From: Chitinophagaceae bacterium
Lineage (GTDB): Bacteria > Bacteroidota > Bacteroidia > Chitinophagales > Chitinophagaceae
Direction of reading: 5' to 3'
DNA length: 23,761 bases
Assembly: GCA_947489175.1 (NCBI GenBank)
Contig: CANLED010000005.1
Location: forward strand, 1 to 23,761
In this document: in pieces, positions 17,072 through 23,761 of the stretch
How the letters are laid out: each line of letters opens with the position of its first letter
Position numbering within the stretch: position 1 is the stretch's first letter
Made by a program: the position numbers and the translations under genes
The notes under the pieces: generated by a model
Databases searched by the model: none
The model's input: the letters and a program-made list of their open reading frames with translations, nothing else
What the model was told of the DNA's origin: nothing

Positions 17072-17650
17072 TCAGCCTTTACTGATGAAATTTAATACTG
17101 CTGAAATAGTATCTTCTGTTGCTTTTTTTAAATCATCATTTAAAATGATGGTGTCAAAGTTGTTTTTATATCCAATTTCTTCAGTAGCCTTGTTGATGCG
17201 TGTTTGTATGTGTTCGTCTGAATCAGTGCCTCGCTTGGTGAGTCGCTCTTTGAGCACTTCAATAGATGGTGGCTCAATGAAAATCGTCAATACATTTTCA
17301 CCAAATTGTTTTTTCACATTGATCGCACCTTTTACATCCACATCAAGCAAGGGCGTTTTGCCATCCCTCCAAATCCTTTTCATTTCATCAACAGTTGTTC
17401 CGTAATACAGGCCGGGATAAACCATTTCCCATTCAACAAACTCATTATGTTCTATTTTATCCTTGAACTCATCTTCATTCAAAAAAACATAATCAACCCC
17501 ATCTTTTTCACCTGCCCTGATCTTGCGTGTTGTTGCTGATACGCTAAACGACAACAATTCAGGAATTTCTTTTAGTAGTTTCGTTTTTATTGTCGTTTTT
17601 CCTGCGCCTGAAGGTGCAGTTAAAATGATGATTTTGCTATTTCCTTCCAT
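17072..17650 (-). CDS. gmk: Guanylate kinase
   Basis: 192 residues, ATP-dependent phosphorylation of GMP to GDP in the cytoplasm. The P-loop APSGAGKT lies at 12-19; the GMP-binding segment has SVSATTRKIRAGEKDGVDYVFL with the following FKDKIEHNEFVEWEMVYPGLYYGT; LLDVDVKGAINVKK and the lid-like RLTKRGTDSDEHIQTRI come next. Length and all key residues are normal. It starts 7 bp after murA, so it is in the same transcript. Confidence 0.97.
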   Translation of the reverse strand: MEGNSKIIILTAPSGAGKTTIKTKLLKEIPELLSFSVSATTRKIRAGEKDGVDYVFLNEDEFKDKIEHNEFVEWEMVYPGLYYGTTVDEMKRIWRDGKTPLLDVDVKGAINVKKQFGENVLTIFIEPPSIEVLKERLTKRGTDSDEHIQTRINKATEEIGYKNNFDTIILNDDLKKATEDTISAVLNFISKG

Positions 17651-17657
17651 TTTTTTA

Positions 17658-18968
17658 CTAAAAATCTATTCTTTTAATCTGGGCTCCAAGTGATAACAAT
17701 CGTTGATCTATATTTTGATAACCCCTGTCTATTTGTTCAATATTTTGTATGATGCTTTTGCCTTCAGCGCTTAATGCTGCTATGAGCAGGGCAACACCAG
17801 CGCGGATATCTGGACTGCTCATGGTGATTCCTCTCAGTGATTGCTCTCTTTCAAGGCCGATTACTGCCGCTCTGTGTGGATCACATAATATAATTCTTGC
17901 TCCCATGTCGATTAGTTTGTCAACAAAGAACAACCTGCTTTCAAACATTTTTTGGTGAATCAAAACACTTCCTTTTGCTTGTGTTGCTACTACTAGGAGA
18001 ATGCTAAGAAGGTCTGGTGTCATACCCGGCCAAGGATGGTCGTAAATGGTTAGCACGGATCCATCTATGAAGTTTTGAACCTCATATATTTTTTGTTCTG
18101 GGATGATGATATCATCTCCTTTGAATTCCAATTCTATTCCGAGTTGCTGAAATTTTTGAGGAATCACACCAAGAAAGGGGATTCCTGCATTCTTGATGGT
18201 TATGTTGCTCTGGGTCATTGCAGCTAGACCAATAAAAGAACCAACCTCAATCATGTCTGGCAGCATGGTATGCGTAGTTCCTCCAAGTGCTTGAACACCT
18301 TCTATTGTGAGGAGGTTAGATTTTATTCCGCTGATTTTTGCTCCCATGCGGTTGAGCATGGCACAAAGTTGTTGAATATATGGTTCACAAGCTGCATTGT
18401 AAATTGTTGTGGTTCCTTTTGCCATAACAGCTGCAAAAAGAATGTTTGCTGTTCCTGTAACAGAAGGTTCTTCAAGCAGCAAATCAGTCCCCTTTAATTC
18501 ATTGGCAGTTAGTCGAAAGAAACCTTCACCTTGAACATATTCAAATTTTACACCCAACTTCTCAAATCCTATGATATGGGTGTCTAATCTCCTTCTGCCA
18601 ATTTTATCACCTCCGGGCTTCGGGATAAATGCTTTTTTGTAACGGGCTAACAATGGTCCAGCTATCATCACAGAGCCTCGAAGTCCTGAGCTCTTTTTTT
18701 GAAAAGCGGGGTCTTCTAATTTTTCAATCAATATATTTTTGGCTTCAAACCGGCATGTATGGCGGTCAATTCTTTCTGTAACTACCCCCAAATCTGATAA
18801 AAGATCTATCAAAAGATTGACATCAATAATGTCTGGTATGTTTTGAATGAGCACTGATTCAGGCGTCAGTAATACAGCGCTGATTATTTGCAGGGCTTCG
18901 TTTTTAGCACCTTGTGGGGTAATCTCTCCCGATAGCTTGTGGCCACCATAAACTTCAAAAGCTTTCAT
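17658..18968 (-). CDS. murA: UDP-N-acetylglucosamine 1-carboxyvinyltransferase with Asp in the PEP loop
   Basis: 436 residues; first committed step of peptidoglycan synthesis, adding enolpyruvate from PEP to UDP-GlcNAc. The K22-N23 pair is in GAKNEAL, and GLRGSVMIAGPLLARYKKA, RRRLDTHIIGFEKLGV, EPSVTGTANILFAAV and HPWPGMTPDLLSILLV follow the family. The mobile loop reads PKPGGDKIGRR (117-126): the general-acid Cys (C115 in E. coli) is Asp at 121, confirmed in the DNA (GGA GGT GAT AAA). Cys-to-Asp enzymes are active but not alkylated by fosfomycin, as known for mycobacterial and chlamydial MurA. The gene sits between the DUF4290 gene (30 bp upstream) and gmk (7 bp downstream). Confidence 0.96.
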   Translation of the reverse strand: MKAFEVYGGHKLSGEITPQGAKNEALQIISAVLLTPESVLIQNIPDIIDVNLLIDLLSDLGVVTERIDRHTCRFEAKNILIEKLEDPAFQKKSSGLRGSVMIAGPLLARYKKAFIPKPGGDKIGRRRLDTHIIGFEKLGVKFEYVQGEGFFRLTANELKGTDLLLEEPSVTGTANILFAAVMAKGTTTIYNAACEPYIQQLCAMLNRMGAKISGIKSNLLTIEGVQALGGTTHTMLPDMIEVGSFIGLAAMTQSNITIKNAGIPFLGVIPQKFQQLGIELEFKGDDIIIPEQKIYEVQNFIDGSVLTIYDHPWPGMTPDLLSILLVVATQAKGSVLIHQKMFESRLFFVDKLIDMGARIILCDPHRAAVIGLEREQSLRGITMSSPDIRAGVALLIAALSAEGKSIIQNIEQIDRGYQNIDQRLLSLGAQIKRIDF

Positions 18969-18998
18969 GAATGATGATTTATTTTGAAGACAAGCTGC

Positions 18999-19682
18999 TT
19001 ATTTAAATCTTTTTTTTCCAAATTTTTGTGGTGGTCTATTTTTACCACCGCCACCACCAATACCAGTGTTGCCATTACGATTCCTTTGTTGGAAATTTCC
19101 TCCACCTGCTTTACCACGCTTCATGAACCTGTCATCGCGCTCCCTGAATGCTTTTACATACGGTGTATTGGTGAACTCCAATTGTCCCTGTGTGATGGTA
19201 TTCATCTCACTGCGTATGCTGTCGTCTGGAACAAGTTCCTTGTGCCAAGTATTGTAAGTCAGCTTCATGTAATAAGCAATGGCATGTGCAAATCCAGAGC
19301 GTTTTTCTTCATTTTCTTCCGCCAATGCTTTTTGTACAACCAACTCTAGGTGCTTACCCAAGTGTGAATATCTTGGATACCTTTTGGGGTAAGGCAGTGG
19401 CGCCGGTCTTGCTCTCAATGACTCTCGTGTAGGGATTGGGTATGGACTTTCTACATCCAATTTAAATTCTGAAATTAAAAATAGATGGTCCCACAATTTA
19501 TGCCTGTAATCTTCGATGTTTTTCAATTGAGGATTGATAAAACCCATCAGTTCAATTACTGCTTGTGCATTTTTTTGTCTGCGCTCCTTGTCTTCGATAG
19601 TAAGCAAATGGTCTACCATTTTCTGCACATGCCTCCCGTACTCCTTCATCTCCAGATGATTGCGCGCTGTATTATATTCCAT
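18999..19682 (-). CDS. DUF4290 protein
   Basis: 227 residues from the ATG at 19682 (MEYNTARNHLEMKEYGRHVQKM); an in-frame start 12 codons earlier runs through the likely promoter and is rejected. The N-terminal ~160 residues are helical and match DUF4290, a Bacteroidota-specific family of unknown function. The tail is low-complexity and strongly basic with Gly, Asn, Arg and Lys (RGKAGGGNFQQRNRNGNTG, then GGGGKNRPPQ, ending FGKKRFK), which suggests RNA or other nucleic-acid contact. It is the first gene of the operon with murA, gmk and the CNNM protein. Confidence 0.85.
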   Translation of the reverse strand: MEYNTARNHLEMKEYGRHVQKMVDHLLTIEDKERRQKNAQAVIELMGFINPQLKNIEDYRHKLWDHLFLISEFKLDVESPYPIPTRESLRARPAPLPYPKRYPRYSHLGKHLELVVQKALAEENEEKRSGFAHAIAYYMKLTYNTWHKELVPDDSIRSEMNTITQGQLEFTNTPYVKAFRERDDRFMKRGKAGGGNFQQRNRNGNTGIGGGGGKNRPPQKFGKKRFK

Positions 19683-19701
19683 TATGATTGGTTGATAAAC
19701 A

Positions 19702-19709
19702 CAAAAATA
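19702..19709 (-). promoter_or_regulatory. Candidate -7 box of the DUF4290-murA-gmk operon
   Basis: On the minus strand this reads TATTTTTG, an exact TAnnTTTG match, 19 bases before the ATG at 19682. It fits the start of the operon. A -33 TTG is not clear. Confidence 0.4.
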
Positions 19710-19772
19710 GTGATTCATAGTTTGTTTCTAAGAATAATTTGTAAAAGAATGCTCTTTTCATAATTTGCATGC

Positions 19773-20555
19773 ATGTGTTTTCATATTGGGATTAATGTTA
19801 GTCGCGCCGAACATATCAAATTAAAGGGCAAGAAAAAAAAGCTTAACGATGTACAAATTGCTATTAATCAGCCACTTGTGAGTGGTTTTGATTATCCTCT
19901 TTGTCCCGTTTTGAAGCCTTTGAACGGAGGTGAGGATTTTGTTCCTGTGATGATGCATTGGGAGTTTATTCCATCTTACATCAAAAGTGTTGAGGGACTT
20001 TTGCATTTCAGGAAAGGAGGGCTAAATCCCAAAACAGGAAGAAAGGATTTCCCCCACAATACACTAAATGCCATAGGCGAAGAGGTTCTCATGAAGCCAA
20101 CGTACAAAGAAGCTGCATTGAAACGACGATGCTTGGTATTGGTTTCTGGTTTTTATGAGTGGCGTCATTTTACACCGCCAGGTGGCAAGGATACAGCCTA
20201 TCCCTATTATATCACATTGAAAGATCAGGAGTATTTTTATATGGCAGGCATTTACAATCCGTGGGTTGATGAACAAACGGGAGAAATGGTGGACAGCTTT
20301 TCTATTTTAACCACTGCAGCTAATTCATTGATGGAACAGGTACACAACAAAAAAAAGCGGATGCCTGTCATCCTTCCCGAAGATGAAGCCGCTGAATGGA
20401 TACAAGCCGACTTGCCTGTTCAACGAATTGCTGAATTGGCAAAATATCAAATTGAGTCCAATATGCTACATGCAATTACAATTGCAAAGGACTTTAGACG
20501 ATCAGATAACCCCACGGAGGGGTGGGATTTTCTAGAGCTACCGGGTTTAGTTTAA
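19773..20555 (+). CDS. SRAP-family (YedK/HMCES-like) abasic-site DNA-protein crosslink protein
   Basis: 260 residues of the SRAP family, which shields abasic sites in single-stranded DNA by a covalent link to Cys2. The start gives Met-Cys, so Cys2 is present after Met removal. GFYEW carries the conserved Glu, and VHNKKKRMPVIL the active-site His. Two differences are seen: the canonical NARxET segment reads NAIGEE, with Arg replaced by Ile, and there are three extra residues between the His and RMP (usually HxRMP). The protein is longer than E. coli YedK, mainly through an insertion around 70-85 (GLNPKTGRKDFPHNT). It diverges from the DUF4290 operon. Its last codons and stop (GGTTTAGTTTAA) lie inside the first unit of the 44-bp repeat array. 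Confidence 0.92.
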   Translation: MCFHIGINVSRAEHIKLKGKKKKLNDVQIAINQPLVSGFDYPLCPVLKPLNGGEDFVPVMMHWEFIPSYIKSVEGLLHFRKGGLNPKTGRKDFPHNTLNAIGEEVLMKPTYKEAALKRRCLVLVSGFYEWRHFTPPGGKDTAYPYYITLKDQEYFYMAGIYNPWVDEQTGEMVDSFSILTTAANSLMEQVHNKKKRMPVILPEDEAAEWIQADLPVQRIAELAKYQIESNMLHAITIAKDFRRSDNPTEGWDFLELPGLV

Positions 20556-20722
20556 AGTTTTTGGTTTAAAGTTTAGAATCCCAACCAAGCTTAGTTTAAA
20601 GTTTTAGGTTTAAAGTTTAGAATCCCAACCAAGCTTAGTTTAAAGTTTTAGGTTTAAAGTTTAGAATCCCAACCATGCTTAGTTTAAAGTTTTTAGTTTA
20701 AAGTTTAGAATCCCAGCCCATT
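20547..20722 (+). repeat. Tandem array of four 44-bp repeats
   Basis: Units start at 20547, 20591, 20635 and 20679. Each begins TTAGTTTAAAG, has a second TTTAAAG, and ends TTTAGAATCCCAACCAAGC; the last unit is degenerate at its end (CCCAGCCCA). Differences among units are a few bases, mainly in the TTTTTGG/TTTTAGG/TTTTTAG heptamer. Internally it is built of 7-mers. The array contains the stop codon of the SRAP gene and lies between two convergent genes. Confidence 0.9.
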
Positions 20723-20753
20723 AAACTTTAAACCTTAAACTAAAAACTCTAAA
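20683..20753. terminator. Long hairpin at the end of the 44-bp array
   Basis: The last repeat unit (20683-20707) pairs with an inverted copy at 20729-20753: 25 positions with 23 Watson-Crick pairs and two A/C or G/T positions, around a 21-base loop. The right arm includes the stop codon of the minus-strand acyltransferase gene (20749-20751). It is A/T-rich and symmetric, fitting a bidirectional terminator for convergent genes. Confidence 0.65.
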
Positions 20754-21864
20754 CCCTCACATACATCTTCCTCTTATCCATCCAATACCCAACAGCCCAG
20801 CAAATAAACATCAGCGTTAAAGAGTAAAGCAATGCTCCCCAAGGACCAGGTAGTATTTTTTGAAACACTGTTTGATTTACCACTGAGAAATATGTTTGTC
20901 CTTTTTCAGTTTTGAACAAGTACAAAAAGATGGCGATGAAATCAGACAAAAGATAGATGAAGAGAGGGTTCTTACCAAAGACCTCGAAAAAATTTGTCCA
21001 TTTGTTAAACTTCGTTTTGTCCAAAATAAATACCAAGGCACCTATCAACAACAGATCAATTCCGCAGGTATATAAAGTAAATGAGCTAGTCCATATTTTT
21101 TTGTTGATGGGGAAAACGTAGTTCCAGAAATAAGCTATGGTTAGCAAAGCTGCTCCTGCTAGTAATATTTTGGTGATGGCCTCATAATCCTTTCCTTTTT
21201 TTCTTAGCAATTGCCCTGCATAAAATCCAATTACCACATTTACGACAGAAGGGAAGGTGCTTAGAAATCCTTCTGGGTCAAATGGAACGCCTTCTCCTTT
21301 GTACATGTGGTTTTCTCCAATCATGAGTTTATCGACCAATATTTGTAGATTTCCCATCATCGTATAATCACCTCCAATATACATTGCCAACCAATATCCA
21401 AGCAAGAAAACAACGCTCAGGGTAATGACTGTTTTTTTAGATAAATAATGAAGCATCAAAGCGGCGATTCCGTAACAAAGTGCAATGCGCTGAAGCACTC
21501 CAAATATGCGCGTATTAGCGATGGGTTTCATAACCCATTCTCCAGCTTCATTTAATTTTACATATGGGAACCAATAAAGAAGGTATCCTATTAAAAAAAT
21601 CAAAAATGTTCTTTTTAATATTTTTCTCAGTACGGCTGAATTTGTCATGTTTTGAAACTTGGGCATGGTGAATGCCATGGCGTTTCCTACTGCAAACAAA
21701 AAAGAAGGGAATACCAAGTCTGTTGGCGTGATTCCATGCCACGATGCATGCTCTAACGGTGCAAAGGCTATGGCTCCAGAGCCTTGGTTATTTACAATGA
21801 TCATGAAGCATACAGTTATGCCTCGAAATACGTCGAGTGCTGTGAATCGTTGGTTTATCTGCAT
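20749..21864 (-). CDS. DUF5009/NagX-like membrane acyltransferase
   Basis: 371 residues with about ten hydrophobic membrane segments. The N-terminus RFTALDVFRGITVCFMIIVNN and the following HASWHGITPTDLVFPSFLFAVGNAMAF match DUF5009/COG4299, the group related to heparan-alpha-glucosaminide N-acetyltransferase (HGSNAT), called NagX in some bacteria. GKNPLFIYLLSDF and FICWAVGYWMDKRKMYVRV close the protein as in the family. It probably moves acetyl groups across the membrane onto amino sugars; substrate is unproven. The stop codon is inside the inverted arm of the repeat array. A 12-base motif just before its start is shared with the DUF4290 gene. Confidence 0.88.
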   Translation of the reverse strand: MQINQRFTALDVFRGITVCFMIIVNNQGSGAIAFAPLEHASWHGITPTDLVFPSFLFAVGNAMAFTMPKFQNMTNSAVLRKILKRTFLIFLIGYLLYWFPYVKLNEAGEWVMKPIANTRIFGVLQRIALCYGIAALMLHYLSKKTVITLSVVFLLGYWLAMYIGGDYTMMGNLQILVDKLMIGENHMYKGEGVPFDPEGFLSTFPSVVNVVIGFYAGQLLRKKGKDYEAITKILLAGAALLTIAYFWNYVFPINKKIWTSSFTLYTCGIDLLLIGALVFILDKTKFNKWTNFFEVFGKNPLFIYLLSDFIAIFLYLFKTEKGQTYFSVVNQTVFQKILPGPWGALLYSLTLMFICWAVGYWMDKRKMYVRV

Positions 21865-21934
21865 ATTAGTTGGTTGATAAATGAATATACAAAAAAACTA
21901 AATTCAAAAAAAGCTTGGCTGAAATCAACGATAA

Positions 21935-23356
21935 CTATCCTAGGAATTGATCAAAATCTTCCTCAGCAATAAAAAACTCATTCAGCCTACCATCTGTATC
22001 CGCTTTTTTTCTTTTTATTAGAATGGCATCTTCCTTTTTTGAAACAAGTGCAAATTTTTCGTTGATCGAGCGGAGCGTATCGCTTCGTTTTCTTTTTTGC
22101 ATTTCAGTTGTCTTGTTGGTCATCCCTAACAAATGATTCAATTCATCAACACTTGTGTATCTATTTTGAGTTTTACTGTTCGAGATAAGCAATGAAATGA
22201 GGTCTAGCTCTATGCTTGAGTAAATACGTTGATTGGGGTATGATGATTGCAAAGGCGGATCCGTCAAATTCTTTTTTATATCATTTGTGGATTTTTTTCT
22301 TTTCTTTAAAACATAAAAAAATAATCCTCCGAGAACAATTGCCGCAAAGGCTGCGGTTAAGCTTTTGGCATAAAAACCGCTATTTGACAGTTCTACATAT
22401 ATTTTTTTATTGGTTGCTATAAGATTTTTGGATGTCAATACTATTGAATCAATTCCAACAACATTTTTTTTACCTAAATAAATCGTTGAATCTTCGCTCC
22501 AAATAAAATTATAGGAAAAAAAGGCATTAAGAAGTTGCGAATAATGTGCATCGTTAAACGCATAAACTTTATTTTCTTTAATATTCCAGAGTTCAATTTT
22601 GTTATTGTTGTTTACAAATAATCCCATTTTGGTATTTGCAATCAAGCTGCCTAAATTAAAATATTCTGCTATGTTCGGATCTAAAATTCCCAGCGTTTTC
22701 CAATCTCTTTTTTCTAAATCAAGCATCATCACACTATCCACTTGCTTTGCACCAACACCATCTGTATCTTTTTCAGCTTCATTCTCCTCAAGATGTCTTA
22801 GTGTAATAATTCTTCCTTCATTGGCGTCCATCCAAATCGAAGGACTACTTAATTTGATAACAGGAACTTCTCTGTTTACTTTGGCTATATCCCACTGTTT
22901 TAATGACTCATTGAAAATTCTAAGGTGTCCATTCCATCGCCAAAACCCATACCCTCCAATATTATAAAGTGAATTTTTATATACAAAGGGGGAGCAGTTT
23001 ATGTTGTAACCAAAATGTTCCGTTGAATCAATTCTTACAAAAGTCAACGAATCCTTGGTTTTGTTTTGTTCTTTGAATTTATAAACAATACCCGAAGCGT
23101 TTAGGTAAACATATAAATCCTTTTTTGATTTGATAAGATCCTGACCATAGGTATGAAATGGCGAGTCTATTATTGGCAGGTATTTAATATTTCGGCCTGG
23201 AGAATAATTAATATGTCCAATGTCTTCATTTGACAATAAAATTCGGTGATAGCTGGAATTTGATGGTATTTTATATTGTGGTTGTTGTGCAAAAAGAGCA
23301 GCATTGCTTATCAGCAAAGAAAAAACCTGCAAAAATATGATCCCTAATTTATGCAT
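21935..23356 (-). CDS. Uncharacterised single-pass protein: periplasmic beta-propeller, cytoplasmic possible DNA-binding tail
   Basis: 473 residues. A signal peptide (1-24, ending ALFAQ) is followed by ~300 exported residues with kelch-like repeats (YNIGGYGFWRW, then LKQWD), several W- and Y-rich strands and no Cys pairs. One membrane helix is clear at 333-350 (LTAAFAAIVLGGLFFYVL), followed by KKRKK, which fixes the orientation with the C-terminus inside. The cytoplasmic tail (378-473) is helical and basic: SSIELDLISLLIS, TSVDELNHLLGM, KRKRSDTLRSINEKF, then a beta-hairpin-like KKEDAILIKRKK. This could be a winged helix-turn-helix; that is inference. I recognise no named family. Its first 10 coding bases are inside the 90-bp tandem duplication upstream. 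Confidence 0.72.
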   Translation of the reverse strand: MHKLGIIFLQVFSLLISNAALFAQQPQYKIPSNSSYHRILLSNEDIGHINYSPGRNIKYLPIIDSPFHTYGQDLIKSKKDLYVYLNASGIVYKFKEQNKTKDSLTFVRIDSTEHFGYNINCSPFVYKNSLYNIGGYGFWRWNGHLRIFNESLKQWDIAKVNREVPVIKLSSPSIWMDANEGRIITLRHLEENEAEKDTDGVGAKQVDSVMMLDLEKRDWKTLGILDPNIAEYFNLGSLIANTKMGLFVNNNNKIELWNIKENKVYAFNDAHYSQLLNAFFSYNFIWSEDSTIYLGKKNVVGIDSIVLTSKNLIATNKKIYVELSNSGFYAKSLTAAFAAIVLGGLFFYVLKKRKKSTNDIKKNLTDPPLQSSYPNQRIYSSIELDLISLLISNSKTQNRYTSVDELNHLLGMTNKTTEMQKRKRSDTLRSINEKFALVSKKEDAILIKRKKADTDGRLNEFFIAEEDFDQFLG

Positions 23357-23526
23357 ACTTTTTTTAGTTTAAGGTTTAAAGTTTAAGGTTTTTGGTTTAA
23401 TTGTTTGTTTGAAACTTTCAACTTAGAACTTTCAACATTTATGCATACTCTTTTTAGTTTAAGGTTTAAAGTTTTTAGTTTTTGGTTTAATTGTTTGTTT
23501 TAAACTTTAAACTAAAAACTTTAAAC
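23347..23526. repeat. 90-bp tandem duplication containing a gene start and TTTAAAG-type repeats
   Basis: Copy A is 23347-23436 and copy B 23437-23526; they match at about 81 of 90 positions. Both begin ATTTATGCATAC and continue with TTTTTAGTTTAAGGTTTAAA, the same repeat words as the 44-bp array near 20.6 kb. Copy A contains the start codon of the beta-propeller gene; copy B carries the same ATGCATAAAT on the minus strand, but it stops after four codons. Copy B also contains the lysS stop codon. Confidence 0.88.
23464..23526. terminator. Hairpin at the lysS 3' end
   Basis: GTTTAAAGTTTTTAGTTT (23464-23481) is perfectly complementary to 23509-23526, an 18-bp stem with a 27-base loop. The lysS stop codon (23521-23523) is within the right arm. 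It is A/T-rich and probably ends lysS transcription before the next gene on the same strand. Confidence 0.6.
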
Positions 23527-23761
23527 TACCTCCGGTCTCATCATTGGAAACAACAACACATCTTGAATGGACGGTTGGTTGGTGAGCAACATGCAAATCC
23601 TGTCTATCCCAAATCCAATACCTGCGGTAGGTGGCATTCCGTATTCAAGTGCTCTCAAGAAGTCATGGTCAATGAACATGGCCTCATCATCTCCTCTTGC
23701 CATCAATGCCACTTGGTCTTCAAACCTCGCTCGTTGGTCAATCGGGTCGTTTAACTCTGTA
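23521..23761 (-). CDS. lysS: Lysyl-tRNA synthetase class II, C-terminal end (partial)
   Basis: Only the last ~79 codons are in the window; the frame stays open to the right edge. The visible part has ELNDPIDQRARFEDQ, GDDEAMFIDHDFLRALEYGMPP and class II motif 3 with the conserved Arg in GIGFGIDRICMLLTNQPSIQ, ending DVLLFPMMRPEVV. These are diagnostic for the class II LysRS C-terminus. The stop codon lies inside the right arm of a long A/T-rich hairpin. Confidence 0.96.
   Translation of the reverse strand, partial: TELNDPIDQRARFEDQVALMARGDDEAMFIDHDFLRALEYGMPPTAGIGFGIDRICMLLTNQPSIQDVLLFPMMRPEVV

Noticed and set aside
20547..20722. CRISPR array
   Set aside because: The 44-bp units are contiguous and nearly identical throughout, with no unique spacers and no cas genes nearby.
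20547..20753. Telomere-like TTTAGGTTTA repeats
   Set aside because: The resemblance to TTTAGGG is superficial; the period is 44 bp and the array lies between bacterial genes.

Overview
The window looks like chromosomal DNA of a member of the Bacteroidota, probably a Chitinophagaceae- or Saprospiraceae-like lineage; the rank is inferred. The grounds are AT-rich DNA with almost no Shine-Dalgarno sequences, several TAnnTTTG-type -7 boxes, a DUF4290-murA-gmk gene run, an MG2/plug-type cell-surface protein, and an FtsH and LysRS of Bacteroidota type. Both ends cut through genes: the C-terminal part of a surface protein on the left and the last ~80 codons of lysS on the right. No IS element, integrase, CRISPR array, rRNA or tRNA was seen.

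Layout. 1-3.0 kb (+): end of an MG2/TonB-plug-like protein, then a secreted Cys-type arylsulfatase. 3.0-6.7 kb (-): ftsH followed by a short GT35 alpha-glucan phosphorylase homologue whose PLP-lysine position is alanine. 6.7-8.2 kb: a nitroreductase (+) and a YciF/DUF892 ferritin-like protein (-), convergent across a strong bidirectional terminator. Each has FNR/CRP-type palindromes upstream: two near-perfect boxes 41 bp apart for the nitroreductase and one perfect TTGAT-N4-ATCAA for the ferritin-like gene. 8.1-8.66 kb is a gene-poor stretch, followed by an orphan lipoprotein (+).

9.5-15.7 kb (-) is a compact three-gene operon of the planctomycete-type cytochrome group: DUF2231/cytochrome/LRR membrane protein, then PSCyt1-DUF1549-LamG-DUF1553 protein, then a Tat-exported DUF1501 protein. 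15.8-19.7 kb (-) is a housekeeping operon: DUF4290, murA (with Asp in place of the fosfomycin-target Cys), gmk and a CNNM/CorC-type transporter. Diverging from it is an SRAP (YedK/HMCES-like) gene at 19.77 kb. The rest (-) is a DUF5009/NagX-like acyltransferase, a membrane-spanning beta-propeller protein with a possible DNA-binding tail, and lysS.

The most notable non-coding structure is a family of TTTAAAGTTT-type repeats. It forms a 4 x 44-bp tandem array plus an inverted arm between the SRAP and NagX-like genes, and a 90-bp tandem duplication between lysS and the beta-propeller gene. These repeats make long hairpins and contain the stop codons of three different genes, as if they act as mobile or expanding terminators. 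The main candidates for follow-up are the FNR-like mini-regulon, the PLP-less phosphorylase, the terminator-repeat family and the uncharacterised membrane regulator. I did not find a complete new defence or mobile system.
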